Assembly: GCF_004770615.1 (NCBI RefSeq)
Contig: NZ_RQER01000004.1
Coordinates: 682,001-746,000 of the forward strand
Direction: 5' to 3'
Length of the DNA: 64,000 nt
DNA from: Leptospira langatensis
Lineage (GTDB): Bacteria; Spirochaetota; Leptospiria; Leptospirales; Leptospiraceae
Shown: positions 48,725 to 59,850 of the stretch, in pieces
Numbering within the stretch: the first letter of the stretch is position 1
How the letters are laid out: each line of letters opens with the position of its first letter
Notes under the pieces: model-generated
Told to the model about the DNA's origin: nothing
Databases searched by the model: none
The model's input: only the letters and a program-made list of their open reading frames with translations
Translations under genes and position numbers: made by a program

Positions 48725-49834
48725 ATGAATTCCGTGACCAACCCGAAGGAAGCGACCGTTTACGAGAATCTGATCGATTTTCTACACAAAACCAAACCGA
48801 GTATAGAATCGCTTCCTCAGGTTCTATTTGTGGTCTCCCAGGATTCTTACGAATTCGGGGTGGTCAGCGATCTCTACAAAAACGCGTATAAGAGGAATGC
48901 GGACTCGTACGAGATCGTAGTCTTCGTGGCAGAGCCCGGCGACCTGGAGAACTTCCAAAGCGAGGCCTCAAATCTAGACATGTTCGCGGCCCAGAAATTA
49001 TTCATTATCAAATCAGGAGTCGCCTTCTTCAAACCCTGGGTAGGAAAGAATAAGTCCAAGACTTCTCCCAAAGCGAACTCCATCCATTTGCCCGAATCAG
49101 TAAGAGTGATTGTGCATTACGACCATTGGGATATTCCAAAAGAACTTCTTTCGATTTTCGGACAAGGTTCCTCGTATTTTAAATCCTCTAAGATCTTTCC
49201 AGACAAACGAAAAGATGCCTTTTTAAGAGCTTGCAGAGAAGTAGAAGTCAAACTAGACGAAGAGGCAGAAGAAGAGTTCCTACTAAAAGTAAGCCCGAGT
49301 GCCGGAGCCTACTTACGTAATCTTGAAAAACTCAAACTCTATTTGGGAAAGAAATCCTTTGGGATTGCAGACCTGAGAGAAGTATTATTCCAGAGTTCCG
49401 AGTTCAGCTCTTCGGAGATCGTGGATTATTTTTTTGAAAAGGATTACGGAAGATTTTCCAGAGAATTTTCCAAATTCAAGATTGGAAAGGATTCCATCCT
49501 GATCTTTCTCTCCTTATTAAAAGAGCATTTGGACCAGTTGAGGATCTACAAGATCATTCTTCGGCTGTATGAAAAGGTTCTCAGCGAGAAAGAGCAATCC
49601 TCGCTATTAGGGATAGAGGCTTATTCTCCTGCAAGAAAAAGCCATATATTCAGACGACTGCGCAAAGAAAGTTCTTCTTTCTCAGATATGGAGATCAAAG
49701 AACTTTATGAATTCTTGATAGATATGAATCAGAAAGTTAAAACCGGTTCGGAAAAGGAAGAAACCATCTACTATTTCTTCAGGAAGATGGAGGAGTTTTT
49801 CCATCCTGCGAGTCGAACAGCTCGAACTCGGTGA
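48725..49834 (+). CDS. holA: DNA polymerase III delta subunit (clamp-loader HolA)
   Basis: 369 residues. Clamp loader subunit that opens the sliding clamp. N-terminal AAA+-like part without a P-loop (QVLFVVSQDSYEF), LDMFAAQKLFIIKSG, LRNLEKLKLYLG and a helical C-terminus EIVDYFFEKDYGRFSREFSKF. These fit the delta family but similarity is loose, as usual. ATG at 48725 has no clear Shine-Dalgarno. Its promoter-like TTGACT lies at 48699-48704 with CAATAT at 48721-48726. Its 3' end overlaps the convergent gene by 56 bases. Confidence 0.8.
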   Translation: MNSVTNPKEATVYENLIDFLHKTKPSIESLPQVLFVVSQDSYEFGVVSDLYKNAYKRNADSYEIVVFVAEPGDLENFQSEASNLDMFAAQKLFIIKSGVAFFKPWVGKNKSKTSPKANSIHLPESVRVIVHYDHWDIPKELLSIFGQGSSYFKSSKIFPDKRKDAFLRACREVEVKLDEEAEEEFLLKVSPSAGAYLRNLEKLKLYLGKKSFGIADLREVLFQSSEFSSSEIVDYFFEKDYGRFSREFSKFKIGKDSILIFLSLLKEHLDQLRIYKIILRLYEKVLSEKEQSSLLGIEAYSPARKSHIFRRLRKESSSFSDMEIKELYEFLIDMNQKVKTGSEKEETIYYFFRKMEEFFHPASRTARTR

Positions 49835-50675
49835 TCTTTCTATAGATCGTTCTTTCCGAGATCCCAAGGATCCTTGCCGCCTTCTCTCTATTCCCGTTTA
49901 CCAGGATTAAATTGCGACGAATGATCTCTCTTTCATAGTCCCGAAGTGGGATCCCGGTTCGGACTGAAAGATCGCTGTTTTGCTTGTATCCTGTTTCAAA
50001 TAGTTCGGGAGGAAGATGCTTGGTATCCAAAGTCTTTACATTATGCAAGGAAACCATTCCCTCCAAAAGATTCTTTAACTGGTGTAGATTTCCTGGATAA
50101 TCGTATTCCAAAAGGAAGCGTCCTAGCTTTTCAGAGATCTTAATATTCTTTCGGTTATATCTCTTCCCTATAAGTTCCAGAAAAAGGCGAGTGAGTGCGG
50201 GGATATCTTCTTTACGATCTCTTAATGTAGGAAGCCGGATCTGTAAAGTTTGCACTTCCACAAATAAGGATTCTTGGACCTGACCTGCTTTTACCTTCTC
50301 CGCAAAACTAAGATCGTCCGAGAGAAGATATCGATTCTTTCCTTTTTCATTCCGGATCTTCTGAAGAAGTTGGACTTGAAAATTTGGCCCCAGATTAGAG
50401 ACGCCTTCTAAAAAGATCGTACTGCCGACCCTTCCGTCTAACCTAGAGAAGAATTCTCCGACTTCCTCTTCCGATTCGGAAACGGAGAAATCATACGATT
50501 GGTATTGGGGAAATCGTTCCTTACAAAGGGAATAGAAAGCTAAACCGAGGTGACTCTTTCCTGTCCCGCTCTCTCCAAGTAGTAAGAGAGGAAGGTCGGA
50601 TGAAGCGGCTTGTTTCATCCTCTCCAAGATCTTTCGAGTCAGAGGGGATAATGCAATAAAACTAGATTCGTCCAT
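49779..50675 (-). CDS. AAA+ regulator with Fis HTH but no sigma-54 GAFTGA loop
   Basis: 298 residues. AAA+ module with Walker A GESGTGKSHLG (about 34-44), IRLPTLRDRKEDIPAL, and DYPGNLHQLKNLLEG as in NtrC-type activators. A Fis-like helix-turn-helix at the C-terminus (NREKAARILGISERTIYRK). The GAFTGA loop that contacts sigma-54 is missing. Between Walker A and B it reads VGEFFSRLDGRVG. Walker B is TIFLEG instead of FLDE. There is no receiver domain. Probably not a sigma-54 activator. It lies 7 bases after the vWA gene. Confidence 0.8.
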   Translation of the reverse strand: MDESSFIALSPLTRKILERMKQAASSDLPLLLLGESGTGKSHLGLAFYSLCKERFPQYQSYDFSVSESEEEVGEFFSRLDGRVGSTIFLEGVSNLGPNFQVQLLQKIRNEKGKNRYLLSDDLSFAEKVKAGQVQESLFVEVQTLQIRLPTLRDRKEDIPALTRLFLELIGKRYNRKNIKISEKLGRFLLEYDYPGNLHQLKNLLEGMVSLHNVKTLDTKHLPPELFETGYKQNSDLSVRTGIPLRDYEREIIRRNLILVNGNREKAARILGISERTIYRKITEFELFDSQDGKTPPSS

Positions 50676-50682
50676 CTTCTGC

Positions 50683-52326
50683 CTACGGCTGAGAAACTTC
50701 CAATATCTCTCCTCGGATCAGGCAATCGAATTTGAATTTCTCCGTATTCCGAAAATAGTTTCGGGCGATAGACGGATCGCATTCTAATGTCTTTGCCGGC
50801 GAGAAAGGATAGGATTCCAATGATTCCGGTATTACTTCGACCCCCTCCGATGAAAAAGAGGATGAAAGAAACGTAGCGGCCCAAAGACCTTTTTTACCTT
50901 CTCCGAAACCGTTGGATTGAGGGATCCTGATCCAAAAGGCCTTCGCACCCGATTTTACGAGAGCTTTCGGGAAATTCCCGAAATATTCCGCATTCGATGA
51001 ATTACTTACGATCTTTGCCAGTTGCGAAGAGAAATTACTTCGAACGGGTTCAGATGTGATCACCTTCTCCTTGCGGACTTCTTCATAGATCGAAGCTAGG
51101 CTCCAGGGATTTAGAAATTCTCCTACCGAATATTTTCCGGCAAATTCGACCTTCTCTAAATCTGATGTTTCCAAATTTACTTTAGAATCTGGGGTCTGAG
51201 GAGTCGTGTAGAGTTTTCCTTCTCGAAATACTAATGTTTTGGAGTCCCGGGACGTGGTGATTCTCTGAAAATAAGTGATTTCTTTGAACTCCGCTCCTCT
51301 CTTTGCTGCTTCTTTATGTTCCCTTCTGGATTCTGGGCCGGAATAAGAAGAATACAAAATGGAAACGGGAGTACCCGACTGTCTCAATCCTTCGATGGCA
51401 GAACCGTATCCACTGACTACGTTCGCAAATTTCGCGTTTGTAAGAATAGTAACGCTTCTTTCTTTTTTTCTTCCGGGAGAATCCTCCGAAGCTAGAACTC
51501 TTCTGAGCCGGAGTAAGGCGTTGGTGAGATTCTCAGTATCCGATTTTCCTTCGGATTTAAAATCCTTCCATTGTTTGATGAATTCCGAACGGCTCGACTC
51601 CGGATAGACTTTAGATCCATTCTCGCTGAAAACAACGAGCCTAAATTTTGTTTCAGGCTGCCAAGAAATCGCCTCCAATTGAGACATAAATTCTTTCCTT
51701 TCAGGAGCGTAGGAATATGAGGCATCCAAAACAAAGATCTGGGTCTTATTCGTACGAACCGTTTCCCTGTTATAAGTTTCTTTTCTTTGCTTTTTGGGAA
51801 CCAAAGGAAAGGAATCCTTGGTCAACCTTTCTATCGTGTCGAAGAGATCTTTTCGACCAACGACGGAGTATTCTTCCATTCTTGATAAATTGCAATCGTA
51901 GACAGATCGATCGATCCGGATCTTTTCATGGATCTCGATCATGTCTCTTACTACATAATCCGATTTGAGTCGGTAACATGTTTGTTTGAATTTCTCTCTC
52001 GATACTTGAGGAACTAGAAAATCTTTTATTTCCGGGTCGGATGAATTTAACATCTGCTCTTTTAATTGAACAGAATAGATCCTGGTCGCGTAAAACTGAC
52101 CAAGTCTTGCGAGTTCAAAAGGTTTTTCACCTGTTCCCTCGATGGATTGAGGTGCCTGACCCTCCCAACTTCCAGGAAGAAAAGCGATCGTCGTCGCTAT
52201 TGCGTCGTTACTCGTTAGAAGTAGCAGAGCCAGTGTGATAGAAAGGAAATTTATTGACAATTGTGCATTGCGAATTAACTTAATTTTCCCCGTAAGTGCA
52301 CCAAATTCAATTTTAAACGTAGTCAT
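50683..52326 (-). CDS. Exported von Willebrand factor A domain protein
   Basis: 547 residues from the ATG at 52326. No Shine-Dalgarno is obvious and later starts (TTG at 52260) are possible. A hydrophobic segment ending LLLLTSNDAIA is the signal. The vWA fold is at about 195-340 with MIDAS DASYS and a Thr in SDTENLTNALL. This binds Mg2+ and proteins. C-terminal half has SKVNLETSDLEKVEF and repeated beta segments with no known domain. Paired with the Fis-type gene downstream. Confidence 0.75.
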   Translation of the reverse strand: MTTFKIEFGALTGKIKLIRNAQLSINFLSITLALLLLTSNDAIATTIAFLPGSWEGQAPQSIEGTGEKPFELARLGQFYATRIYSVQLKEQMLNSSDPEIKDFLVPQVSREKFKQTCYRLKSDYVVRDMIEIHEKIRIDRSVYDCNLSRMEEYSVVGRKDLFDTIERLTKDSFPLVPKKQRKETYNRETVRTNKTQIFVLDASYSYAPERKEFMSQLEAISWQPETKFRLVVFSENGSKVYPESSRSEFIKQWKDFKSEGKSDTENLTNALLRLRRVLASEDSPGRKKERSVTILTNAKFANVVSGYGSAIEGLRQSGTPVSILYSSYSGPESRREHKEAAKRGAEFKEITYFQRITTSRDSKTLVFREGKLYTTPQTPDSKVNLETSDLEKVEFAGKYSVGEFLNPWSLASIYEEVRKEKVITSEPVRSNFSSQLAKIVSNSSNAEYFGNFPKALVKSGAKAFWIRIPQSNGFGEGKKGLWAATFLSSSFSSEGVEVIPESLESYPFSPAKTLECDPSIARNYFRNTEKFKFDCLIRGEILEVSQP

Positions 52327-52394
52327 TAAAAAATAGCTTGCGGAATCCGTTTATCGGATATATTCCTCAATTCCATCTGATCAAGGAGAAAATG

Positions 52395-52949
52395 ATGATC
52401 AAGAAAGTTATCGCTATTTCGCTTTCCGCTGCATTACTAACCTATTGCGGAGCAAATACTGCCCAAAAAGACGCTACTTCCGTAGGTGACGGAGGATGGT
52501 CTTTCGAAGGTTGGGGTGGACCACCTGAGCAAAGAAACGACGGTAAAACTCCTAAGGACACGAATCCAAAAGATTATTACTACATGAAGTTCTCTTCTCG
52601 CGCATCTGCTAAGGCAGTCGCTAAAAAAAGCCCTGCAATGATGCAGTCTACTTGCCGCGAAGCTTCTCGTCTACAAGGCGCTTCCGACGTAGTTAAGAAA
52701 ATGGTTGGTGAGACTGTTGAATCCGCTTCCGGAGTATCCGACGGCGAGGCAACTGCTTCTGTAATCGTTTCTCAATCTGCAGGTGTTGTTAAAGGTGTGG
52801 GAGTTTACGAGTGTAAAGCTACCGGCGCTGGTTCCGATCCTAAAGATGTTTCTAAAGACAACTGGGAAGAATGCCAATGCGTAATTTACGCTAAGTTCCC
52901 TGGTGGACGCGACGCTCTAGTTGCAAAAGCACAAGAGGTCGGAAAATAA
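52395..52949 (+). CDS. lipL21: Outer-membrane lipoprotein LipL21
   Basis: 184 residues from the ATG at 52395, six bases after AAGGAG. An ATG one codon earlier is possible. The signal peptide ends ALLTYC. The mature sequence matches LipL21 of L. interrogans from memory: GDGGWSFEGWGGPPEQ, NPKDYYYMKFSSRASAKAVA, ASGVSDGEATASVIVSQS and KDNWEECQCVIYAKFPGG. LipL21 is an abundant outer-membrane lipoprotein of pathogenic and intermediate leptospires and has been linked to peptidoglycan binding. Followed by a strong terminator, consistent with high expression. Confidence 0.93.
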   Translation: MIKKVIAISLSAALLTYCGANTAQKDATSVGDGGWSFEGWGGPPEQRNDGKTPKDTNPKDYYYMKFSSRASAKAVAKKSPAMMQSTCREASRLQGASDVVKKMVGETVESASGVSDGEATASVIVSQSAGVVKGVGVYECKATGAGSDPKDVSKDNWEECQCVIYAKFPGGRDALVAKAQEVGK

Positions 52950-52986
52950 TCCAATTTTCCTGACTTTTTAGTCTGCTTAAATGCAA

Positions 52987-53014
52987 AACCCCACTGCTGA
53001 ATGGTAGTGGGGTT
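52987..53014 (+). terminator. Strong intrinsic terminator after lipL21
   Basis: AACCCCACT (52987-52995) pairs with AGTGGGGTT (53006-53014), with a ten-base loop, followed by a run of T through 53018 and more T further on. It ends lipL21 transcription. Confidence 0.9.
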
Positions 53015-53065
53015 TTTTATTTTCTGAAGGCTTATCCTTCTATTTTTTTCTTACGGGGAATAAAC

Positions 53066-53818
53066 CTATTCGGTTAGAGATAGACCGAACTCAGTCGCAA
53101 GAGTATTTGCATCGTCTTGGAATTGGTCACCCTTCTCAGCTACGGTCTTGAGAGTCTTAATAGCTTCTGCTTTCAGTTTATCTTGCTTAGCTGTATCATC
53201 CGTAACTTTTGCAAGTTCGATTAGAGTTCCACTGGCAGCCTTTAGATTGCGTAGGCTATCTCCGAGTAAAGGATCTCTGGATAGAGTAGGGGAATTCGGT
53301 TGGATCCAAACTCCTAAAAGATTATTTAGCTTTCCGCTCTTCAAAATAGATCCGTAACAATTGACCTTCGCAAAATCGCCGTTGGTTTCGATCTCGAAAC
53401 AGTACATTCCTCTTTCTAGTTTTCCCTTGGTGGGAGAAGTTAAAGAATTCTTAACGAATGCTTGGTCTCCGTCGCCAACTGCAAATAGCACTGCCTCGAA
53501 AAAGTTTTTAGAAGGAGCGTAACCTTCTTTATTGTCCACTGTCTTCAGTTTTAGATACTCGGTAACCGTTTTGTTTCCCTTCGCATCCAGACCTTCATGA
53601 TTTACTATCTCGAGTCCGGTCACTTCTTCCATTCCGTAAACTGTCGTAACGAATTCGGCCTTGTTTGTTGTACCAGGTTTTTTGTAGATCGATTGATCGA
53701 ATCCGGAGTACTTAGTTCCTACGATCTGTGGAACCGGAGCCTCCTCTTTTTTGCATGCGATTAGTACGAGTAATGCCGCAAATACAGATGCGGTCAGAAT
53801 TTTATTGCCAATTCCCAT
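53066..53818 (-). CDS. Putative lipoprotein with SH3-like domain
   Basis: 250 residues from the ATG at 53818, with AAGGAGA 7-9 bases before. Signal peptide ends LVLIAC. Residues about 30-110 look like a bacterial SH3 domain (GTKYSGFDQSIYKKPG, then FVTTVYGMEEVTGLEIVN, and VDNKEGYAPSKNFFEA). A C-terminal helical domain (LRNLKAASGTLIELAKV to LATEFGL) follows. It probably binds peptides or cell wall on the periplasmic side. Located between lipL21 and dus. Exact identity unknown. Confidence 0.75.
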   Translation of the reverse strand: MGIGNKILTASVFAALLVLIACKKEEAPVPQIVGTKYSGFDQSIYKKPGTTNKAEFVTTVYGMEEVTGLEIVNHEGLDAKGNKTVTEYLKLKTVDNKEGYAPSKNFFEAVLFAVGDGDQAFVKNSLTSPTKGKLERGMYCFEIETNGDFAKVNCYGSILKSGKLNNLLGVWIQPNSPTLSRDPLLGDSLRNLKAASGTLIELAKVTDDTAKQDKLKAEAIKTLKTVAEKGDQFQDDANTLATEFGLSLTE

Positions 53819-53896
53819 TCCAAGAATCTCCTTTGGAAAACTCATCATCTGCCTATTTTGAAAATCCTTTGTCAATCCCATTCTTGGGAGAAGGGA

Positions 53897-54850
53897 CTAA
53901 ACACTCAACACCGGTTCTCGATTCAATTCTTCTAATGTTTTGATAAGAAGATCAGGATCTTCCATTCTAAGAAGTTCTACTCGGATCGGTTGGATCTCTT
54001 CTCTGCCTTGCAAGTATCTCACTAAATGCTTTCTAAGAAGGGTGACTCCTAGTTTATCTCCGAAAGTCTCTCTCATCAATTGCAAATGATCGAAAGTAGT
54101 TGATAGGATTTCCGAAAATGATTGCTCTTCTCTTGTCTTATTGGAAAAGATCCAAGGATTTCCGATCGAATTCCTTCCCACCAAGACTCCATCTACTCCG
54201 GATTCATTCTTTCTTCGAACTGCATCTTCATAGGAAGAAACGTCCCCATTTCCGAAGATCGGGATCTTTCTTGCCGCTTTTATATCGGAGATCGCATCCC
54301 AGTCCGCTTTTCCGGAATATCCCATTTCTCTGGTCCGTCCGTGGACAGAAATCGCCATAGCACCGGATTCTTCCAAGATACGGGAGACTTCCATATAATT
54401 TCGAGAAGAATCATCCCAACCCAAACGGATCTTTGCGGTGACCGGGATATCGAGAGCCTTGCGCATCTCTTCTATTATTTTTCCTGCATATACAGGCTTC
54501 CGTAAGAGTCCTACTCCGGAACCTCGCATGGATACGTTTCGGGCTGGGCAACCCATATTCAGATCGATAATATCGGGATTTAATTCTCGAATTCGTTTGG
54601 CAGCTTCGACGATGACTTCAAGGCGATTCCCGAAGATCTGAAAAGTGATGGGTCTTTCTTCTTCACGAAATCTTAATAGAGATAATGCTTTTTTCGAACC
54701 TACTGCAAGACTATCAGTGGATACGAATTCAGTGTATGAAAAGGCGGAACCGTATCTTCTGGCCATGGTCCGAGTCGGACTGTCGCTGATCCCGGCCATG
54801 GGCGACATGGCCAACCAACCGGGAATCTCGACTGATCCGATCTGAATCAT
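53897..54850 (-). CDS. tRNA dihydrouridine synthase
   Basis: 317 residues. FMN-dependent reduction of uridines in tRNA D-loops. AMSPMAGISDSPTRTM at the start, the catalytic Cys in LNMGCPARNVSMRGSG, ISVHGRTREMGYSG for the phosphate-binding part, and FGNGDVSSYEDA. DusB-type by sequence, although subfamily is not certain. ATGA overlap with the gyrA stop, so co-translated. Confidence 0.92.
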   Translation of the reverse strand: MIQIGSVEIPGWLAMSPMAGISDSPTRTMARRYGSAFSYTEFVSTDSLAVGSKKALSLLRFREEERPITFQIFGNRLEVIVEAAKRIRELNPDIIDLNMGCPARNVSMRGSGVGLLRKPVYAGKIIEEMRKALDIPVTAKIRLGWDDSSRNYMEVSRILEESGAMAISVHGRTREMGYSGKADWDAISDIKAARKIPIFGNGDVSSYEDAVRRKNESGVDGVLVGRNSIGNPWIFSNKTREEQSFSEILSTTFDHLQLMRETFGDKLGVTLLRKHLVRYLQGREEIQPIRVELLRMEDPDLLIKTLEELNREPVLSV

Positions 54851-57360
54851 TTTTCCTTACTTTCTCGGATCACCGTAAAGTCTTGGACCTTATCGTTGTC
54901 TTTGATATCCACAACTCGTACTCCGACTGCGGTTCTTCCCATCTTGGAGATTTGGCTGGCCTCGGTTCGGATCACCATTCCTTGCTGAGTTACAAGTATA
55001 ATCTCATCCTCTCCACCTACGGAGCCCACACCTACGGCGGCCCCGTTCTTTTCTCCTACTTTTAAGAAGGTCATCCCTTTCCCGCCACGTCCTTTGGTCC
55101 CGAACTCCTCGAAGCCCAAGCGCTTGCCGTAACCGTTCTCAGAGATAACAAAGATATCATCTCCTTCGACCACTTTAGAGAGCCCGACAATCGAATCGTC
55201 TGCAGATAAGCGCATTCCCGTCACACCCTGGGCAGTTCGTCCTTGCGCACGGATCAGATCCATTTCGATTCGGAGCGCTTGCCCGTTTGCGGAGAAGATC
55301 ATGAAATCGTCTCCTTTCTCTACGGAAACGACTGCAATAAGCTCGTCGCCTTCTCTCAATCCTATGGCGATGATCCCTGATTTCTTTACATTCGAAAATT
55401 CTGATAATTCAACTCGCTTGATAAATCCTTTCTTGGTCACGAGAAGAAGATCCTTTTGTTTGTCTTCTGCTCTGAAAGTGAAGACAGCGGAAACATTTTC
55501 TCCTTCGCTCAGACCGATAATTGCTTTTAAGGATTTTCCGCGAGCCTCTTTGGAAGCTTGTGGAAGTTCATAAGCTTTCATCATATAGACTTTTCCGATA
55601 TTGGAGAAGAACATCACGTTATCATGAGTCATAGCAGACTTCATGATCTTAACGACATCGTCTCTCTTCTGAGAAAGTCCTTGGATCCCTTTACCGCCTC
55701 TTCTCTGTCTCTTGAAAGTATCCAGAGGCAAACGTTTCACGAATTGATCGTAGGTTATCTGAATAACCATCTCTTCGTCAGCGATCAGATCTTCCGCATT
55801 GAAAGAAGAAGACTCGACGCTTTCTAAGCTGATCTCAGTCTTTCTCTTATTTCCAAACTTATCGGAAACTTCAGAAAGTTCCGTGCAAACGATGTCGGCA
55901 ACTCTCTCCGGTTTAGCTAAGATATCCTTGTAATCCAAGATCATGAGTCTGACTTCTGCTAACTCATCGATGACTTTTTGTACTTCTAAGGAAGTAAGTC
56001 TCTGCAATCTCATTTCGAGGATCGCATCAGCCTGAACATCGGAGAGAACGAAGCGAGCCATCAATTGCTCTTTTGCTTCCGCTGCATTTTTAGAAGCACG
56101 GATGACCTTGATCACTTCTTCGATATTCTCTAAAGCGATCTTCAATCCTTCTAAAATATGAGCACGTTTTTCTGCCTTATCTAGATCGAATTGAGTTCTA
56201 CGAACAATGACTTCTTTTCTATGAATGGAATAAGAAACCAGGATCTCTTTGATATTGAAGATCTTCGGTTTATTATCCAGGATCGCGAGCATGGTGATCC
56301 CGTAGCTGACCTGCAATTGGGTCAGTTTCAAAAGTTGGTTCAGGATTACCTGAGCATTTGCATCTTTTTTAATATGGATCTCTACTCGGATCCCTTTTCT
56401 GTTCGAAAGATCCAATATCTCGGAAACGCCTTCGATTTGTTTCTCGTTAACCAGTTCGCCGATCTTTTCCAGAAGAGTTCGCTTATTAACCTGGTAAGGG
56501 ATCTCAGTGATGACAATGACTTCTCTTCCCTTCTTTGTTTCCTCGATCTCTACTTTAGAGCGGATACGAATAGAACCGCGACCTGTATGATACGCGGAGA
56601 GCAAACCTTCCCCGCCTATGATGATGCCACCTGTAGGAAAATCCGGACCAGGAATGATCTTTAATATTTCGGGGATCGTAATATCCGGGTTCTTGATCAC
56701 TGCAACCACTGCTTCAATACATTCCGCCAAGTTGTGAGGAGGAATGTTCGTAGCCATTCCCACTGCAATCCCGGAAGAACCGTTTACTAATAGGTTCGGG
56801 AAATTTGCAGGAAGTACATCCGGTTGCTCTTTGGTATCATCGAAGTTCGGAGAGAAGTTTACGGTTTCCTTTTCGATATCCCGTAGCAGCTCCTCCGCAA
56901 TCTTTTCGAGACGAGCCTCGGTGTATCGGTAAGCAGCAGGGTTATCGCCGTCGACAGATCCGAAATTCCCCTGTCCATCGATCAAAGGAACCCGCAGAGA
57001 GAAATCCTGGACCATACGAACTAATGCGTCGTATACAGCACTATCACCGTGAGGATGATAGTTACCGATCACCTCTCCCACGATCTTTGCGCATTTTACA
57101 TAAGGACGATCGCTTCTCCATGCTCTTTCATTCATTGCATGAAGGATACGTCTATGAACAGGTTTTAAACCATCTCTTACGTCCGGAAGGGCCCGTCCTA
57201 CGATCACGCTCATGGCGTAACCGAGATAGGCCTCTTTCATTTGATCCTCTATTTCGACCGGAATGACTCGGACACCGTTCTTGAGCGCCTCGCCTATATC
57301 CGGGCGAGAAGCAGGGCTGAACCCTAGGGTCTTTGTCTCGTTCTCCATCTCTTGGCTCAT
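54847..57360 (-). CDS. gyrA: DNA gyrase subunit A
   Basis: 837 residues. Breakage-reunion subunit. The catalytic Tyr is in AAYRYTEARL. The quinolone region HPHGDSAVYDALVRM keeps Ser and Asp as in sensitive enzymes. GyrA-box QRRGGKGIQG and the beta-pinwheel C-terminal domain are present. It is 29 bases after gyrB, so they are expressed together. ATG start. Confidence 0.97.
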   Translation of the reverse strand: MSQEMENETKTLGFSPASRPDIGEALKNGVRVIPVEIEDQMKEAYLGYAMSVIVGRALPDVRDGLKPVHRRILHAMNERAWRSDRPYVKCAKIVGEVIGNYHPHGDSAVYDALVRMVQDFSLRVPLIDGQGNFGSVDGDNPAAYRYTEARLEKIAEELLRDIEKETVNFSPNFDDTKEQPDVLPANFPNLLVNGSSGIAVGMATNIPPHNLAECIEAVVAVIKNPDITIPEILKIIPGPDFPTGGIIIGGEGLLSAYHTGRGSIRIRSKVEIEETKKGREVIVITEIPYQVNKRTLLEKIGELVNEKQIEGVSEILDLSNRKGIRVEIHIKKDANAQVILNQLLKLTQLQVSYGITMLAILDNKPKIFNIKEILVSYSIHRKEVIVRRTQFDLDKAEKRAHILEGLKIALENIEEVIKVIRASKNAAEAKEQLMARFVLSDVQADAILEMRLQRLTSLEVQKVIDELAEVRLMILDYKDILAKPERVADIVCTELSEVSDKFGNKRKTEISLESVESSSFNAEDLIADEEMVIQITYDQFVKRLPLDTFKRQRRGGKGIQGLSQKRDDVVKIMKSAMTHDNVMFFSNIGKVYMMKAYELPQASKEARGKSLKAIIGLSEGENVSAVFTFRAEDKQKDLLLVTKKGFIKRVELSEFSNVKKSGIIAIGLREGDELIAVVSVEKGDDFMIFSANGQALRIEMDLIRAQGRTAQGVTGMRLSADDSIVGLSKVVEGDDIFVISENGYGKRLGFEEFGTKGRGGKGMTFLKVGEKNGAAVGVGSVGGEDEIILVTQQGMVIRTEASQISKMGRTAVGVRVVDIKDNDKVQDFTVIRESKEK

Positions 57361-57389
57361 TCGATTTTAGAGCTCCCTATTTCTATCTT

Positions 57390-59315
<1,926 letters not shown>

Positions 59316-59388
59316 CTAGGAATAGTTTTCCTGAATTCCCTAGGGAGGCAAGGAAATTCGGTAAGAGTTTTAGAAAGAATATCCCTCG

Positions 59389-59850
59389 CTAAAGATATTC
59401 AATTAGCTCTAAAAGTCTTTTTTTGGCGATAGGATCGGTTTCTTTTTCAAGAAGAGAGATTAGGTCTTGTTTGCCGTCTAGACCAGTTTTGTCGACCGGT
59501 TGATAAGCTTGCTTTTGCTGTTTGCGAGATAGATTTCCGATACGAACTTCTACTTTCCGGACGGTATCTTTTCCCAGGTAACGTGCCGAATAACTTAGGA
59601 TCCTTTTCTTTAAGAATAAGATCTCTTGTTTATATGCAGTATGAGAAGTTACTATGATTAAGACATCGCCCTGTATTGAATAGGGTTCGGATTGATTTGC
59701 ATAAATAGGACCGATTATGTCCGCCCAACGTTTACTCAAGGTTTGGACAGCGATCCGATTCGAAAGACTTTCTTCAGAGAGTCCCAATTCTTCTAAGACC
59801 TTCTTGAATTCCTCAGTCTTGATCTTATGCATACCGGAACTATCTTTCAT
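59389..59850 (-). CDS. DUF721 family, DciA-like helicase loader
   Basis: 153 residues. KH-like DUF721 domain ([31 protein letters not shown], then [22 protein letters not shown]). DciA loads the replicative helicase DnaB where no DnaC exists. The position between recF and gyrB is typical of bacteria with DciA. ATG at 59850 overlaps the recF stop by 11 bases. A later Met at 59832 is possible. C-terminal helical tail ([18 protein letters not shown]). Confidence 0.8.
   Translation of the reverse strand: MKDSSGMHKIKTEEFKKVLEELGLSEESLSNRIAVQTLSKRWADIIGPIYANQSEPYSIQGDVLIIVTSHTAYKQEILFLKKRILSYSARYLGKDTVRKVEVRIGNLSRKQQKQAYQPVDKTGLDGKQDLISLLEKETDPIAKKRLLELIEYL

Noticed and set aside
56191..57266. Long plus-strand frames opposite gyrA
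   Set aside because: They are shadows of the highly conserved gyrA frame.
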